Source: Aureobasidium sp. EXF-3400 (taxonomy: Eukaryota > Ascomycota > Dothideomycetes > Dothideales > Saccotheciaceae). From it: DNA of 64,000 nt. Positions 11,714-22,271 of this stretch are shown here, piece after piece. The DNA lies in the NCBI GenBank assembly GCA_024195585.1, contig SWBL01000125.1, positions 1 to 64,000 of the forward strand, given 5' to 3'. The notes under the pieces were generated by a model that was not told the DNA's origin, did not search any database, and worked only from the letters and a program-made list of their open reading frames with translations. The position numbers were made by a program, and so were the translations under genes. Within the stretch, counting starts at the first letter, position 1, and each line of letters begins with the position of its first letter.

Positions 11714-11983
11714 GGATACGGCCTTGTCAAGATGCAAGCTGCTTCTGCTTGCTTGACCAAGACGCACGAATGGGTTGAGACTTTAAGCTCGATGCATGCA
11801 CGCCATCTTCACCGACACGAACCAAAGCTTGGACCACCCATTGCATCACTTTCTCGAGTCTGGACATGTGAGATAACTGTTAATCATTATTGCTGTCCAC
11901 GCCTATGTCTCGAGGTGCCTGCCTACTCTTCATCTTACAACAACGCCGGGGTATCTAGCTGGTCATTACAATCCCCTTCTCTC

Positions 11984-14900
11984 TCAAATTCCTGTGCCTC
12001 GGTACCCTTGATCCATGAGCATGCCACCAGCAAATATGTCATTCTCGCCTCCGAACATGTCACTCAGGTTGATGTTAGGGAATCCCGTCCCCTGAGCCAT
12101 TCCCTGCTGCTGTCCGGGCCATCCGCCAGACACTTGACGCATGTTGGCCATCTGCGCTTGTTGCTGTTGCTGCTGCATCATATTCATGTCCCATCTGCCT
12201 TGTTGCTGCTGACGCTGCTGCTGTTGTTGCTGCTGCTGCTGCTGTCGTTGCATCATGTAAGGAGGCAAAGGGTAAAACTGTGCCTCGAGATTGTCCGTCT
12301 CCGACGCAGCGCTCTGCCCTGACATCATCACCGGCACTTTCGAATCGCTAAAACTGTTGAACATGTTGGGGTCCTTCGCGAATTGATTGTTCTCAAACGT
12401 TGTCAGAGGCTGATTAGGATAGGTAAAGGGCTCTGCAGATGGGAACATCATTGCCGACAGGTCTGGTAAGTTGGGGTTCGTCAGGTCCAGGGGGAGGTTG
12501 TAAGGGAGTATGCCATTCGAGGGACTGTTGTTCTCCATTGGACCAGTGACCAGTGGTTGTTGGCTGAAGTTGGGACTCGCAGGCGTATACGGTCCGCTGC
12601 CTGAACTCATCGAGGGTGTAGGGAAAGACATTCGTTGATCGTAGGCTGATGCGGTCGGAACATTGGTGGGTTGATTTGGGAAGGTACTCGCTCGCTGTAT
12701 GGAACCAGGCTGAGGCGGCGGCGGTTCTTTGGCTGTGACTGAGATGTCGGGATGGCTTCGTGCACCCTTTGGTGCGCCATTGGTCGAGCTTTGCCGACGC
12801 TTGCGCGATGGGGCAGGGTTCGCATGACCTTCACGTGCCCAGGCTGGGAGCGCTTTGAAGATACCGTCCAACGTGGTGGCGCATCGATCTGCTGCCATGC
12901 TACGCTTGGCCAAAGATGCCAATACTTCTTTACCCTGGATAGCATCCTTGAGGACAGCTTCGGTCGTAATATTCTGTGGGTTCTCGGCCGCAAAGTAGAT
13001 CAAGGATACAACAGCGAAAAACGTCGTGTACATGACAAACCAGTGTGCGCCGTTCAGTAATCCTTTCTGCTTCATCTGTACGCACAGATGGATGTGGTTG
13101 CGTGAGAGGTTGACATATGAAGCCGCGCAAGTATAGGCACGCTGGTCAATATCACGCGTTCTCTTATCAGTCGCGACAAAATGTAAGAAGGGTCTGTAGA
13201 GCAATGCTTGAGCATGGGCGTATGCGATGCGAAGGAGTTGTTGGGCTCTGCAACATTGTCAGTACTGAGAAGTGGCTGAAAGGCCTGGGACTCTATTACC
13301 TTGTGAGCTTGGGGTTCGAATTATTGCACGGGTCCAGCCCTGCAGGCAGATTGCCCTTCCATGTCTCCAGATCCTTCTCAATGTCTCGAATGACAGAAAA
13401 GGGCACCGTGTAAGAACGGTCCATGTTACTTTGAACATTCTTTGCTCGGATTGGATACACGTTTCTCACTATCTTGATCAGTAGCTCGACCAATCGACTG
13501 TGTGCATTGAACACTGTTGTCAGTGGAGTGGTTCCTTCTGGCATGGGGAAAATTCCTTCTTCGGTGATGTATTCGTCGTCGACCTCCAGGGGGTATTCTT
13601 GATCAATGTCCTCCTCACTGAGCGTTTGTGGCAGACCCAGCATTGCACCGACATAGATGTCCATCTTTCGGATGGTCCAGAAAACACGTTTCCTGGTTTC
13701 GGCCTCGATAGGATTAAAAGTGCGGTTGAAGGAAGAATTGTTTCTATGCAGACCCATACGTAGTGCGGAGCGCAATGCTACACCTACATAGGCGTAGCAT
13801 TGCGACAACTTGGCCGAGCATTGGAGGAACGAGATCATATAGAGTACTGCTTGGATTGAAGTAAGATCGCGACAGTCTGCTATGTCTAGCAATTGACGCG
13901 CTGTTCTGAAGTATTTGAATCTTTGCCGCGTCAGTATTCAGAAGGTTACACGTCTGTCAATTTACTTACCCTTGGTCAATGGCAATTTCGTAGCCAGCTT
14001 GATTGAGAGGGCTCTGTTCGTCACTGCCAAACAAACAGCCCACCGACATGGTACTGTACAATAGTGGAAGGAATTTGTGGTCCTGATTCGTGTAGTTCTC
14101 GTACGGTGTGTTGTACATGCGATCGAAAGATGCCCAGAAGGATGGAACATGTATGGCTCTCATTAGGACAGAAGCATCGTTGATGGCGGTCTCACACAGG
14201 TCTCTAGCAACGGCTCTGGAAGGGAGGTCAGTGCCAGGAACTGCACCCTCCAGACCCATACCAGGCGAGTCTGGGTTTAGGGATCTTGGAGAATCAAAGA
14301 CTTGCGACATTGGTCTCGACTTGACAAATGGAGTAGTCTTGGCTTCAGGTCCGAGAAGATCACCCAGCTGTTCTCGCATGCGCCGTACGAAACTGAGACC
14401 AGAAGAATGACCATGATAGTCCCAGTTTCCTTGTTCGTCGAGCTCAAGTTGTCCGATAGCACGAACCATGGACTCTAGGTTGGTATCCTTTTGGTCTGCG
14501 TTTGGAGCAGATGTAGGGGGCGCAGGGGGAAGAGCAGCTGGCTGTGTGGCCGGGCTGTCATTGGAGACTGGCTTGTTGGAGAAGCCAGGAATATATCCTT
14601 GTGCGACAGCGACATCGATGCTTGGGTCATTCAAGTTGAGGTCAGGCATGAGCATTCGCAACAGCGTCTCAGCGCGGTGTACTCGATGCTCCAGGCCCTC
14701 GATGTATTGTGGAGCGGGGTTGCGACGACGATTAGAAGGTTGGTCGTAAGTGCATTCTATACCAAGTCAGAGAGAGCACGACTTCTATGACGAGCTATCA
14801 CGCTGCTTACCATAGCTATAGACTGTACAGTGTGTGCAAGGCTGCTTGCCATCGCACTTAATCTTCTTCCTTCGACATTCGTCGCATGCTCGAGTCACCC

Positions 14901-15057
14901 TCCGGCGCTTCTGCATGGGCAGTTGTGACTTTGACTGATTCTGGATCGACGAGCCGGACGGCCCTGCGGGTGACGTTTGTGACTCATGCTTGATATCCGA
15001 CTCCCAATGCTCTCCCTCACTGTTGTCGTCGTACATGTCGGGCGAGGTCGCTTCCAT
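11984..15057 (-). CDS. Zn(II)2Cys6 transcription factor with fungal-specific regulatory domain and polyQ tail
   Basis: Nuclear DNA-binding regulator of 972 residues in four exons: 15057-14811, 14756-13970, 13920-13300 and 13247-11984, all in phase. The Gal4-type cluster is CX2CX6CX5CX2CX6C ([20 protein letters not shown], then TVYSYEC). Its last cysteine lies across the first intron, which supports that splice. A short coiled-coil stretch follows ([20 protein letters not shown]). The fungal_trans middle domain spans about residues 280-550, with [10 protein letters not shown] and [20 protein letters not shown] typical of the family. The C-terminus is Pro/Asn-rich with long Gln runs and probably activates transcription. 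Targets cannot be told from sequence; the cysteine spacing suggests a carbon or lipid regulator relative, but I do not assign a name. Confidence 0.88.
12155..12250 (-). repeat. CAG/CAA tracts encoding polyglutamine
   Basis: Two glutamine-codon runs (about 12155-12176 and 12199-12250, read on the minus strand) lie in the C-terminal region of the Zn2Cys6 factor. They mix CAG and CAA codons and are interrupted by Arg and by GRWDMN. Such tracts often vary in length between strains. Confidence 0.8.
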
Positions 15058-16325
15058 GACGAGATAGAAGCGGGGCTGAAGCGTAGAAAATGCAGTCTAG
15101 GATGGACAGACCGTGGTGGGAAGAGGGAAATGCACTCAGTTAGGGAACCGGGGGCTCGCGATACGGTGCGGGACGATGCACTTTTGTCAAACGACAAAGG
15201 ACGATGACCTAGCGAGTCGGACTGGATCCCATATGCCGCTAAGTTTTAAGTCCGAATCTCTCGGCCGCCGACGGGTAAAACGAGTGGTAGATGCAGCTGG
15301 CGGCTCTTGGAATATTACGTAGTTGCAGTTGCCAAGCGCAATATTCTTTTCGTGCTCTGCTTGGCCCTCGATTGGTTGCGCGAGACAGAGAGTGTGTGAG
15401 AGGGAGGGAGCAAGGAGTGTTTCGAGATCTGGGATCGTAAAGGATTTTGCGCTTCTAATATAATGGTTAGAGGGCAAAAAACTCTCGCAAGAATGGGTTG
15501 GTCACAGCTCCTATGTTTGGGTCCTTATTCCCACCTGTTCCCGCTGGCTATTTATGACTAGTCTATCTCGACCTTGTACCTGCCAAAGTTGGGGGTAGTG
15601 TGGAGCACACATCGTTATCCCAGCGTCTCGAGGCCCCTTCGCTCTTCAGAGTTGAGACAATGCAACCTCTGTGTCATACCAGGTCGCGATCGATTCCCAA
15701 TCGTCTTCCTCTGGCTCCATCTAGTTTGATCTGCGCCTGGACATGTGGCGCAAAGCTTAGCATTGCTGTCGCTTTTTGATATCGACCGACCCCCGAGGAC
15801 CGACGCTCCGACGTTCCCTCTGCCTGGATTACGTTCGACCACATTCCTGCCAGGGTCAAACCTACCAGCAGTCTGTTTTACGAAGCGTTAAAGCGCTACG
15901 TGGATATATGCCTCACTCATCTCAGCCAGGCACATGCCTTATCTTCAAAGAGGATGACGAGTCCAATCTGGACTCGACTATAAAAGAGCCACCGTGTCAT
16001 TAAGATTGTGTCCAACAGAGAAAGGCCGCGTGGCCATGCCTGAACGAGGCAAGCTTTTAAGGGAGACATTGTGCGACTGTGTAGCGCTTACATATGCCAC
16101 AAAGTCTCTCCCTGAACATGATATTTCCGCAAGGCGGCGGTGGCGGCGGCGGCGGCATTTTTAGTCGGTAAGGCACGATGGATAGAATAGACTCGGTGTT
16201 TCGAGAGGAATGTCACGGAGGGGCAGGAACATCGTCTATTCTGAAGAACACAATCTGTATAGGCAATGCGTATTCCGTATAACAGCGAATAGGCGATCAA
16301 TGCCTTGGCAGCGAGTGTGGCTACG
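15058..16325. other. intergenic between divergent TF and BAG genes
   Basis: No gene supported. It holds the promoter of the Zn2Cys6 factor, a GGC/GGT tract at 16133-16156 and, towards 16325, the probable promoter of the BAG gene. An 84-codon frame on the minus strand near 16340 starts at GTG and is not convincing. Confidence 0.5.
16133..16156 (+). repeat. GGC-type trinucleotide microsatellite
   Basis: Eight trinucleotide units, seven GGC and one GGT, 170 bases before the proposed first exon of the BAG gene. Confidence 0.6.
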
Positions 16326-17557
16326 ATGCTCCAATTAGCCACACTCGAAAGTCAGTTGGTATGTGCGGCAACCCCTCGTGCTCCCGACTTTTGGTGCGTC
16401 ACAGAAAGTTCTGACGGCGATCGCACATCGACAACAGACAGACGACACAAACATTTGGTGTTTGGCACGTCGCAACGATAACCGTCAAGCTGGCTGCATC
16501 TTCTTTTGTCGACGCCTTACAGGATAACATCCGCCAGGCCATCTCGACCGCCTCAGAAAAGCTACAGCTCACTACCCAGTCCGCGAACGTCGCCAATCAC
16601 CCTACCGACCTCTGGCAACGCGCTCAACTCTGGTTCGGTGAACAAGACTCCTCCGTTCTTGCTCTCATCGGTCTTACTGCCATTGCCGTCATCATGTCGT
16701 CGTGGTCGTCACGCTTCGGCTCCTGGTCTGGACGCTTCTCACCCTTTGGACGTTCTGGAGGCTCGGCGCAGGTCAAAGACTCGGACTACAGTTACATCAC
16801 CCAAGACGACCTCAACAATGCCGAGCAAGCAGACACCTCGTTCATTCCTTCTGGTCCGCCCAGAGACACCGATGTCCTGGTTCTCAAGAGCAAGCGCATC
16901 AGCTACCCGGTCCATTTCCCTGCCTATACAATCGAAAAGGGGGAACTGAAGATCAAATCTGTCAGAGAGCAGGCCGCCAAGAAGACTGGCGCAGATGCGC
17001 GACACATCAAGCTCTTCTTTAGAGGCAAGAACATGAAGGAGGATGGAAACTCGTGTCGTGCCGAGGGTCTCAGACACAACAGCGAAATCATGTGTGTCGT
17101 GGGAGACGCTGTCCCCGAATCCATGAGCTCGAGTGATTCGGAAGGCGAGGAAGCATCTGCCGATTGCGGAGAGGCACCTAAGAGGAAACGCAACCGCAAC
17201 AAGAACAAGAAGAAGAAGTCCAAGAAGTCCGCAGCATCGCAGAACGACTCATCGAGAACCGAATCACCGCGCCCAGCACCGACCCCAGTCACGCCCATGG
17301 ACAAGTTGAATGCTGTCAACTCGACTCTCCAGGCCTTGCTACCTCAGTGTGTCCAATTCCTGGCCAACCCACCAGCCGAGCAGGCGAAGAAGGATTTTGA
17401 GCACAAGCGTCTCAGCGAGACCGTGCTTGCACAGGTTCTTCTCAAGCTGGATGCTGTCGAGACCGAAGGTGACCCAGAAGCAAGAGCGAGAAGAAAGGAG
17501 CTAGTCAGGGAGGCCCAGAACGTACTCAATAGCTTGGACGAGAAGATCAAGTCGTGA
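16326..17557 (+). CDS. BAG-domain Hsp70 nucleotide-exchange factor with ubiquitin-like domain, probably membrane-anchored
   Basis: Co-chaperone that should release ADP from Hsp70. The C-terminus (DKLNAVNSTL through LDEKIKS) is a BAG domain. The middle holds a ubiquitin-like fold (PVHFPAYTIEKGELKIKSVR, and IKLFFRGKNMKEDG). A Lys-rich basic linker joins them. The classic ATG at 16694 would start MSSWSSRFGSW and give 287 residues. However, the frame stays open upstream and encodes SSVLALIGLTAIAVIM, a good transmembrane helix, with no ATG in that exon. I therefore propose exon 1 at 16326-16358 (MLQLATLESQL), a GTATGT donor, and exon 2 from 16523 after TTACAG, giving 355 residues anchored like yeast Snl1. 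The alternative acceptor at 16441 also keeps frame. The BAG assignment is firm; the 5' exon is inference. Confidence 0.8.
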
Positions 17558-18096
17558 TTCAATGATAGAAGATAAGCAAAAATGTACTATACCCGCCTAT
17601 CGGTATTCCTACGAAATCAATTATGCTTTCTGGGATCAGAGCACTCCTGTTACACGCACAACTATAAGAAGTCGTTGCGACCTCTATCCTAAACGACGTA
17701 TGGTACTTTGGGGCTATTTGTGTGTCACATACATGATCATCTATTCTCTTTAAGCAATTTCCGTGGCCAGTATCTATCAAATCGCAATACCCAATGGAAT
17801 GGCGTTTCAACAGCAACAACTAGAGAGTTCCTGAGCACCAGCAAAGTGTTCATCTAACACACTTCTCACGACATCAATCGGTCGAGCAACAAAGATGTAG
17901 TGAGCTCGGAATGCTACAGCTTTTACTATGCCAGGGTGATTCTCTCAACGACCGATCTGGGATTTGGCAGTTCTACACGAGTGTCGTAACTGTAGCCGCG
18001 CCTGCATCGACTGCGTCATGGAAGGTCATACAAAGTCCTACGAAACACGGCCATTTGATCGGATTGACATATCTCTGCACTTGAACACAATCGCAC
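17558..18096. other. intergenic, 3' UTR and promoter
   Basis: Lies between two plus-strand genes. No coding frame with family support was seen. Confidence 0.5.
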
Positions 18097-19023
18097 ATGC
18101 TACCCATCATCTCAGCCAGTCGTCGACTCCAAATCGCAGGCTTGTCAGCAATCGCAGTCACAACGACATCGTATCTCGCTGCAAAGATGTCGAGCGTCAG
18201 CCAGTCCAGCAATCCCGAGAAGGCGTGGAACGGCGCTGCTGTGCCATATCGACCCGAATACCAGACATGGCCTTACTCTCCAGCCGACTTCAAACGCATG
18301 GATGAAAGTCCAGACAACTCATTCTATAGCGACAGTAGATTCGTTACTCACATTGACGATGCTGCTATAGCAAGCCTCAGAAGATATTATGACACTGTTC
18401 TGCCACGAAAAGGTCGGATCCTGGATCTTTGCAGCTCGTGGATCAGTCATTACCCTCAAGCTGTCGAAAAAGCAGCAGCACAGGGTGAATTGAAAGTCGT
18501 CGGCCTAGGGATGAATCAGGCCGAGCTCAAGAAGAATCAAGTCCTTTCTAAAAGGATTCTTCAAGACTTGAATGAGGACCCGAATGTCCCTCTCACTGTG
18601 TGCGACGAGCACGCTGTCAGTGGGCTGCAAAGTGCAGATAGTGTCGACAGTGAGAGCGGGTTGTTAGATTGTACAACTTGCGTGGTGAGCCTGGACTACC
18701 TGACCCGCCCGAGAGAGGTCCTTGAGAGTGTCAGGCAATTGACGAAATCAGGAGGAAGCTGTTTGATCATAGTGTCCTCCAGGATGTTCCCAACCAAGGC
18801 GACAAGCGCATGGATGAACAGGACACCAGAACAGCGTTTGCAGATGGTTGGAGATTATCTCCACTTTGCTGGCTGGAAGGACATTGAGATCATTGACATT
18901 AAGGCAGGAGATGCTGCAAATGCCCCGGCAGAAGATCAAGGAGGATTGCAAGGCTTCATGCAAAGGATGGGCATGAGCGGAAGTGATCCGTTATGGTGTG
19001 TTCGGGCTTTCAAGCGCGACTAG
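18097..19023 (+). CDS. SAM-dependent methyltransferase-like protein with degenerate motif I
   Basis: Single-exon protein of 308 residues. A Rossmann methyltransferase fold is suggested by RKGRILDLCSSWISHYP (motif I position), a following strand LKVVGLGMN, the strand LDCTTCVVSLDYLTRP (motif IV-like) and the helix-strand pair VRQLTKSGGSCLIIVSSR. The usual glycine-rich E/DXGXGXG is replaced by DLCSSW, so catalysis is uncertain. The N-terminus LQIAGLSAIAVTTTSYLAA is hydrophobic and could be a signal anchor or mitochondrial presequence. A second in-frame ATG at 18187 (MSSVSQ) would remove it. Similar proteins occur widely in ascomycetes as conserved hypotheticals; no substrate is known to me. Confidence 0.75.
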   Translation: MLPIISASRRLQIAGLSAIAVTTTSYLAAKMSSVSQSSNPEKAWNGAAVPYRPEYQTWPYSPADFKRMDESPDNSFYSDSRFVTHIDDAAIASLRRYYDTVLPRKGRILDLCSSWISHYPQAVEKAAAQGELKVVGLGMNQAELKKNQVLSKRILQDLNEDPNVPLTVCDEHAVSGLQSADSVDSESGLLDCTTCVVSLDYLTRPREVLESVRQLTKSGGSCLIIVSSRMFPTKATSAWMNRTPEQRLQMVGDYLHFAGWKDIEIIDIKAGDAANAPAEDQGGLQGFMQRMGMSGSDPLWCVRAFKRD

Positions 19024-20431
19024 ACATCGGCCCACCCGAGTACTACATTCAGGTGTAGTTGTTCGAAGACTTGTTGTAGCGGATTGGCAGCAAGCAGTAC
19101 TCAATATCTAGAAAGTAGTCAGTACAAACTTACATATTATTTTGCTCCATGAACTTATGACAGACTGCTGTGTGATGCTGCTCACTAAGACTAAGCATGT
19201 TATAGGCTCGAATAGGAAACAGGTCGATTACTGAAGCTGGATCATGCCTCGATTCATGTGTTGGCAGGCAACACTCGGAGGCAAAACTTTTGAGTGAAAC
19301 CTGATAGCTGAAGACATGAATTTAGATATTCCGTGGTCGGCCTTGACCGACGCCACGCAGCTGTGCACAGCCGCGATCAAAACCACGCTCGTCGCGGACA
19401 CCGACGGCCGGGTGTAACTTGCGGTCAGAATGCAAGACTGGGTAGTTAGCAGTGGTTTGGGCGTGCGTTGGAGCTCATCAAGCAAGGAGAAGGATAGAAC
19501 AGGAGGTTCGAGCAAAGTGACGTTCAGCGACGTCTTTCAAGTTTCAGGAAGCGCCTGTCGAAGTACCTGTTTCGGCGAGCACAAAGCTGATGGAGGTGGT
19601 CAGGGCTGACAGAGGTGAACAGGCTCCTTTGGCATGTCATTGGTCGGGGAATCCGTCTTACTTCACACCACCGAGCTGTAGTCGCAAAATAGGCGGAGTG
19701 GTCGAGGGCAGCCGCAAGCAAGCATAATGCGCACCTGCATCAGCGTGAAGTTCGGCGTATGCACGAACCCTGTGCGAGCAGTCGCTTTCGAGGAGCAAGA
19801 AATTAGCGAGTAGAAAAAGCAAGACACAATCGCAGATGGAAATGCTAAGCGTAGAACTAGTGCTCGAGCACAGCATGGCAGTGCTGATGAGTAGGTCGTG
19901 TTCTCGGGACGAAGGGCGCGTGGGCAGCAGGTATCCCTAGTCACTACTGCTCGACTTACTCGCACAAGCAGGAAGCAGTCGGAGACGAAAATAGAAGAAG
20001 CAAGTCGCGATATGATCGAAGTCTCAGCACGCTCGGTCGCAGGCATCTCATCGAAGGCGGGCAGGTTCATGCATGATGGACGTGCCGCGGCATAGCCACC
20101 GTCAGCCGTGTGCATGTACTGTAGTTTGGACTCTGGCTGTTCAAATACAGAATAGCCCCACCCTCAGAGAAGGCTTTCTTCAACCACTCTCTTTCAAGAG
20201 CACCTGCCTCACGCAACCACTTTCCTATTTCCTTGATTTGTCCTAGCTACTAATTACTAACCTACACAGCAAGTGAACCAGTTCGCAACACCAAACGCTG
20301 GCCGACAGGCCCAATACCGCTCCGGAAAAGATTTTACCCGCCAGAATCTGTACCATCGCATCGCATCGCATCTACCAACACTCCATACCACTTAAGATCA
20401 GTCGAGCGCAGAGCTACTGCTAGCCGCAGTA
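19024..20431. other. 1.4 kb gene-free stretch
   Basis: Open frames on the minus strand (for example around 19663-20115) lack good starts and protein-like composition. The final 80 bases contain the left inverted repeat described separately. Confidence 0.5.
20355..20373 (+). repeat. left arm of 19-nt inverted repeat (CGCAT units)
   Basis: The sequence ATCGCATCGCATCGCATCT lies 59 bases before the start codon at 20432. It is the exact reverse complement of 21661-21679, beyond the stop codon of the same gene. Confidence 0.8.
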
Positions 20432-21484
20432 ATGCCTCTACAACTACTCCCTGCATCGGCAGCAGCTTTCGCTCCTCGATCGAATCCCACAATTGTGCTA
20501 GGCTCCCGTGTCGAAATATGGCTCACGCAAACACTCAAACGCATCAGTCTTGTCAAGCGTCCTCTCAATAACGTGCCCCAGCACGACCGCTTCCTGACAG
20601 AGACTCTGGGTGCTCCTTCTGCCATCTGGCTGTTGTCATCGCTCATGCTACCCAACGCTCCACATTCGAAACTATGCAAAGACGACCACCCGCTTCGAGA
20701 AGCCATCGCCAACTACACCCTGACTGCCATCCAAGCATACGTCGTCCATGTCGACATGGTCTCCCAGCACGAGGTTGCCTTCAAGCTGACTCAGGATACC
20801 ATCGACTCTCTGATTGACTACCACAACGACATCTACTCGATCGATATTGCAGCCAGTACATATGCCTGGCCCGAGAAGGATGACCAGATCAAGAAAATGC
20901 AGGAGGCTTTTGTCCAGGCTGTTAACCGCTTCGTCTACCGTACGTCAGTCCGTGCTCTCGAAGGTCTGGAAGAAGGAGGCGCTGGTGAGCTGCTTGAAGG
21001 CCGCAGCAACGACGTCAAGGCTGCCATCATGAACCTGTTCCTGCCTCTTCTTCCACCTCCTCCGCAAATCGTCGACTTGATTGCCCCTGCTCCTCTCATG
21101 CCAAACGCCTGTTTCATGCCTGGTCAGTGGTGGCAGCCTGCTCAAGCTTATGCTCTGGTGCCCAACCCTGTAAACCCGTGGCAGATCTTGCCTTCAAATC
21201 CTGGGACAAGTGCTGCCAGTGCTCCGCCACAGTATTGGTCTTCGCTCGACATGGATCCTGTTCAGCTTCCCTCTCCGACACCATCCTACAGCCAATCACC
21301 TGTCAGCGTCTCTGAGCAATCATTTTACCCATCTGCTCAGATCCATGGCGGTATATCTGCCATGTCCATGCCGATGGTTCTGCCGAGCGCTTTACCCTCG
21401 TGTGGCACAAGCATGGCAAATACTGGCTTCGACGGTCTAGGCTGGAGTTTCAATGCCTTTGCTCCGCAGTATGCTACCATCTAG
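20432..21484 (+). CDS. hypothetical protein, helical N-terminal domain and Pro/Ser-rich tail
   Basis: I do not recognise this 350-residue single-exon protein. Residues 1-215 look folded and mostly helical, with Leu/Ile-rich amphipathic segments (TLKRISLVKRPLNNVPQHDR, DDQIKKMQEAFVQAVNRFVY). Residues after 225 are rich in Pro, Ser, Gln and Met without charge, as in a transcriptional activation or low-complexity region. There is no signal peptide or clear membrane helix. Codon use resembles the neighbours (C-ending codons preferred), which supports a real gene. It sits between two arms of an inverted pentamer repeat. A regulator is possible but unproven. Confidence 0.65.
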   Translation: MPLQLLPASAAAFAPRSNPTIVLGSRVEIWLTQTLKRISLVKRPLNNVPQHDRFLTETLGAPSAIWLLSSLMLPNAPHSKLCKDDHPLREAIANYTLTAIQAYVVHVDMVSQHEVAFKLTQDTIDSLIDYHNDIYSIDIAASTYAWPEKDDQIKKMQEAFVQAVNRFVYRTSVRALEGLEEGGAGELLEGRSNDVKAAIMNLFLPLLPPPPQIVDLIAPAPLMPNACFMPGQWWQPAQAYALVPNPVNPWQILPSNPGTSAASAPPQYWSSLDMDPVQLPSPTPSYSQSPVSVSEQSFYPSAQIHGGISAMSMPMVLPSALPSCGTSMANTGFDGLGWSFNAFAPQYATI

Positions 21485-21660
21485 CGTTACGGCTCAGATA
21501 CATGCTGCGCGACACCAAAACTCAACCGGTGGCACCAGAGACATGTTTTTTAGGTTGGTGATCTGGCCCATCCCAATCGTCATGTCATGAGCTCGAATAC
21601 AGCTGTGCCCAAGAGTCAATGCACCCGGTCACATGGACTGTCGACAACAACACCCCACCT

Positions 21661-21679
21661 AGATGCGATGCGATGCGAT
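21661..21679 (-). repeat. right arm of 19-nt inverted repeat (GATGC units)
   Basis: The sequence AGATGCGATGCGATGCGAT is the exact reverse complement of 20355-20373. It lies 176 bases after the stop codon of the hypothetical gene between the arms. Confidence 0.8.
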
Positions 21680-22087
21680 CTTCTACACTGGTACAAGCCC
21701 GAGCCTCGACACGGCTCTTTCTCAAGCGCATAGGGCGGCGTCTTATCTTTTCCCTACTCATCTCTTCCGTCATTTGAGCGAGCGATTTTGCATTTTGCTT
21801 TTATTGGGCCTTGTTGAGCAAGCGTTGCTGATTTTTATTTGTTTCTGTCCTTGTGTTTTTGATATTTTTCCTGTTGCTGGACAACAGTGCTCCCTTTCCT
21901 TCTTTTTTTCTTGTCATGAATGTTATGCAAACGCAGGTTACGATTGCATGGGAAAGCAAAGAAGGAAACATCACAAGCCTCGCGGCTTCAAAAGGGCAGG
22001 ACTCTTTGGTTTTCTTTACACATCTCAGAAGACCGCGCTGGACGCGTTCGACCTTCCCGCCTCGGTCTCGTCTGCTGTACTCTAAGA

Positions 22088-22271
22088 CCCCTCAGTCTCT
22101 TGTAGTCTGCTAGTCGGACTCGGAGACCGGGGAGTTGTGGAGTCAGCGGGACTCGAAGGAGTGCCTCAAGCCCTGGTGGTGCGAGCGTGTTCTTCGAGGT
22201 AAGAGATTGAGCCAGTAAACCCGGACTGTGATGAGCATCTGGTATGCTCATCGTCTTCCAGGTTACTGGCT
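22088..22271 (+). other. cluster of three nested hairpins, candidate structured RNA
   Basis: Three consecutive foldable units. Unit 1: CCCC 22088-22091 with GGGG 22129-22132, GTCTC 22095-22099 with GAGAC 22123-22127, and AGTC with GACT inside. Unit 2: CTCGAAG 22152-22158 with CTTCGAG 22192-22198. Unit 3: AGCCAGTAAACC 22210-22221 with GGTTACTGGCT 22261-22271 (one bulged A), and a perfect nine-pair upper stem GATGAGCAT/ATGCTCATC around loop CTGGT. Unit 3 has an open internal loop of about eight bases per side. It recalls an H/ACA guide pocket and is followed by ACA at 22274, but the spacing to ACA is longer than usual. Function unknown. Confidence 0.35.

Noticed and set aside
16088..16342. 84-codon minus-strand frame with a hydrophobic start
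   Set aside because: Starts at GTG, includes the GGC microsatellite as polyalanine and overlaps the proposed BAG first exon.
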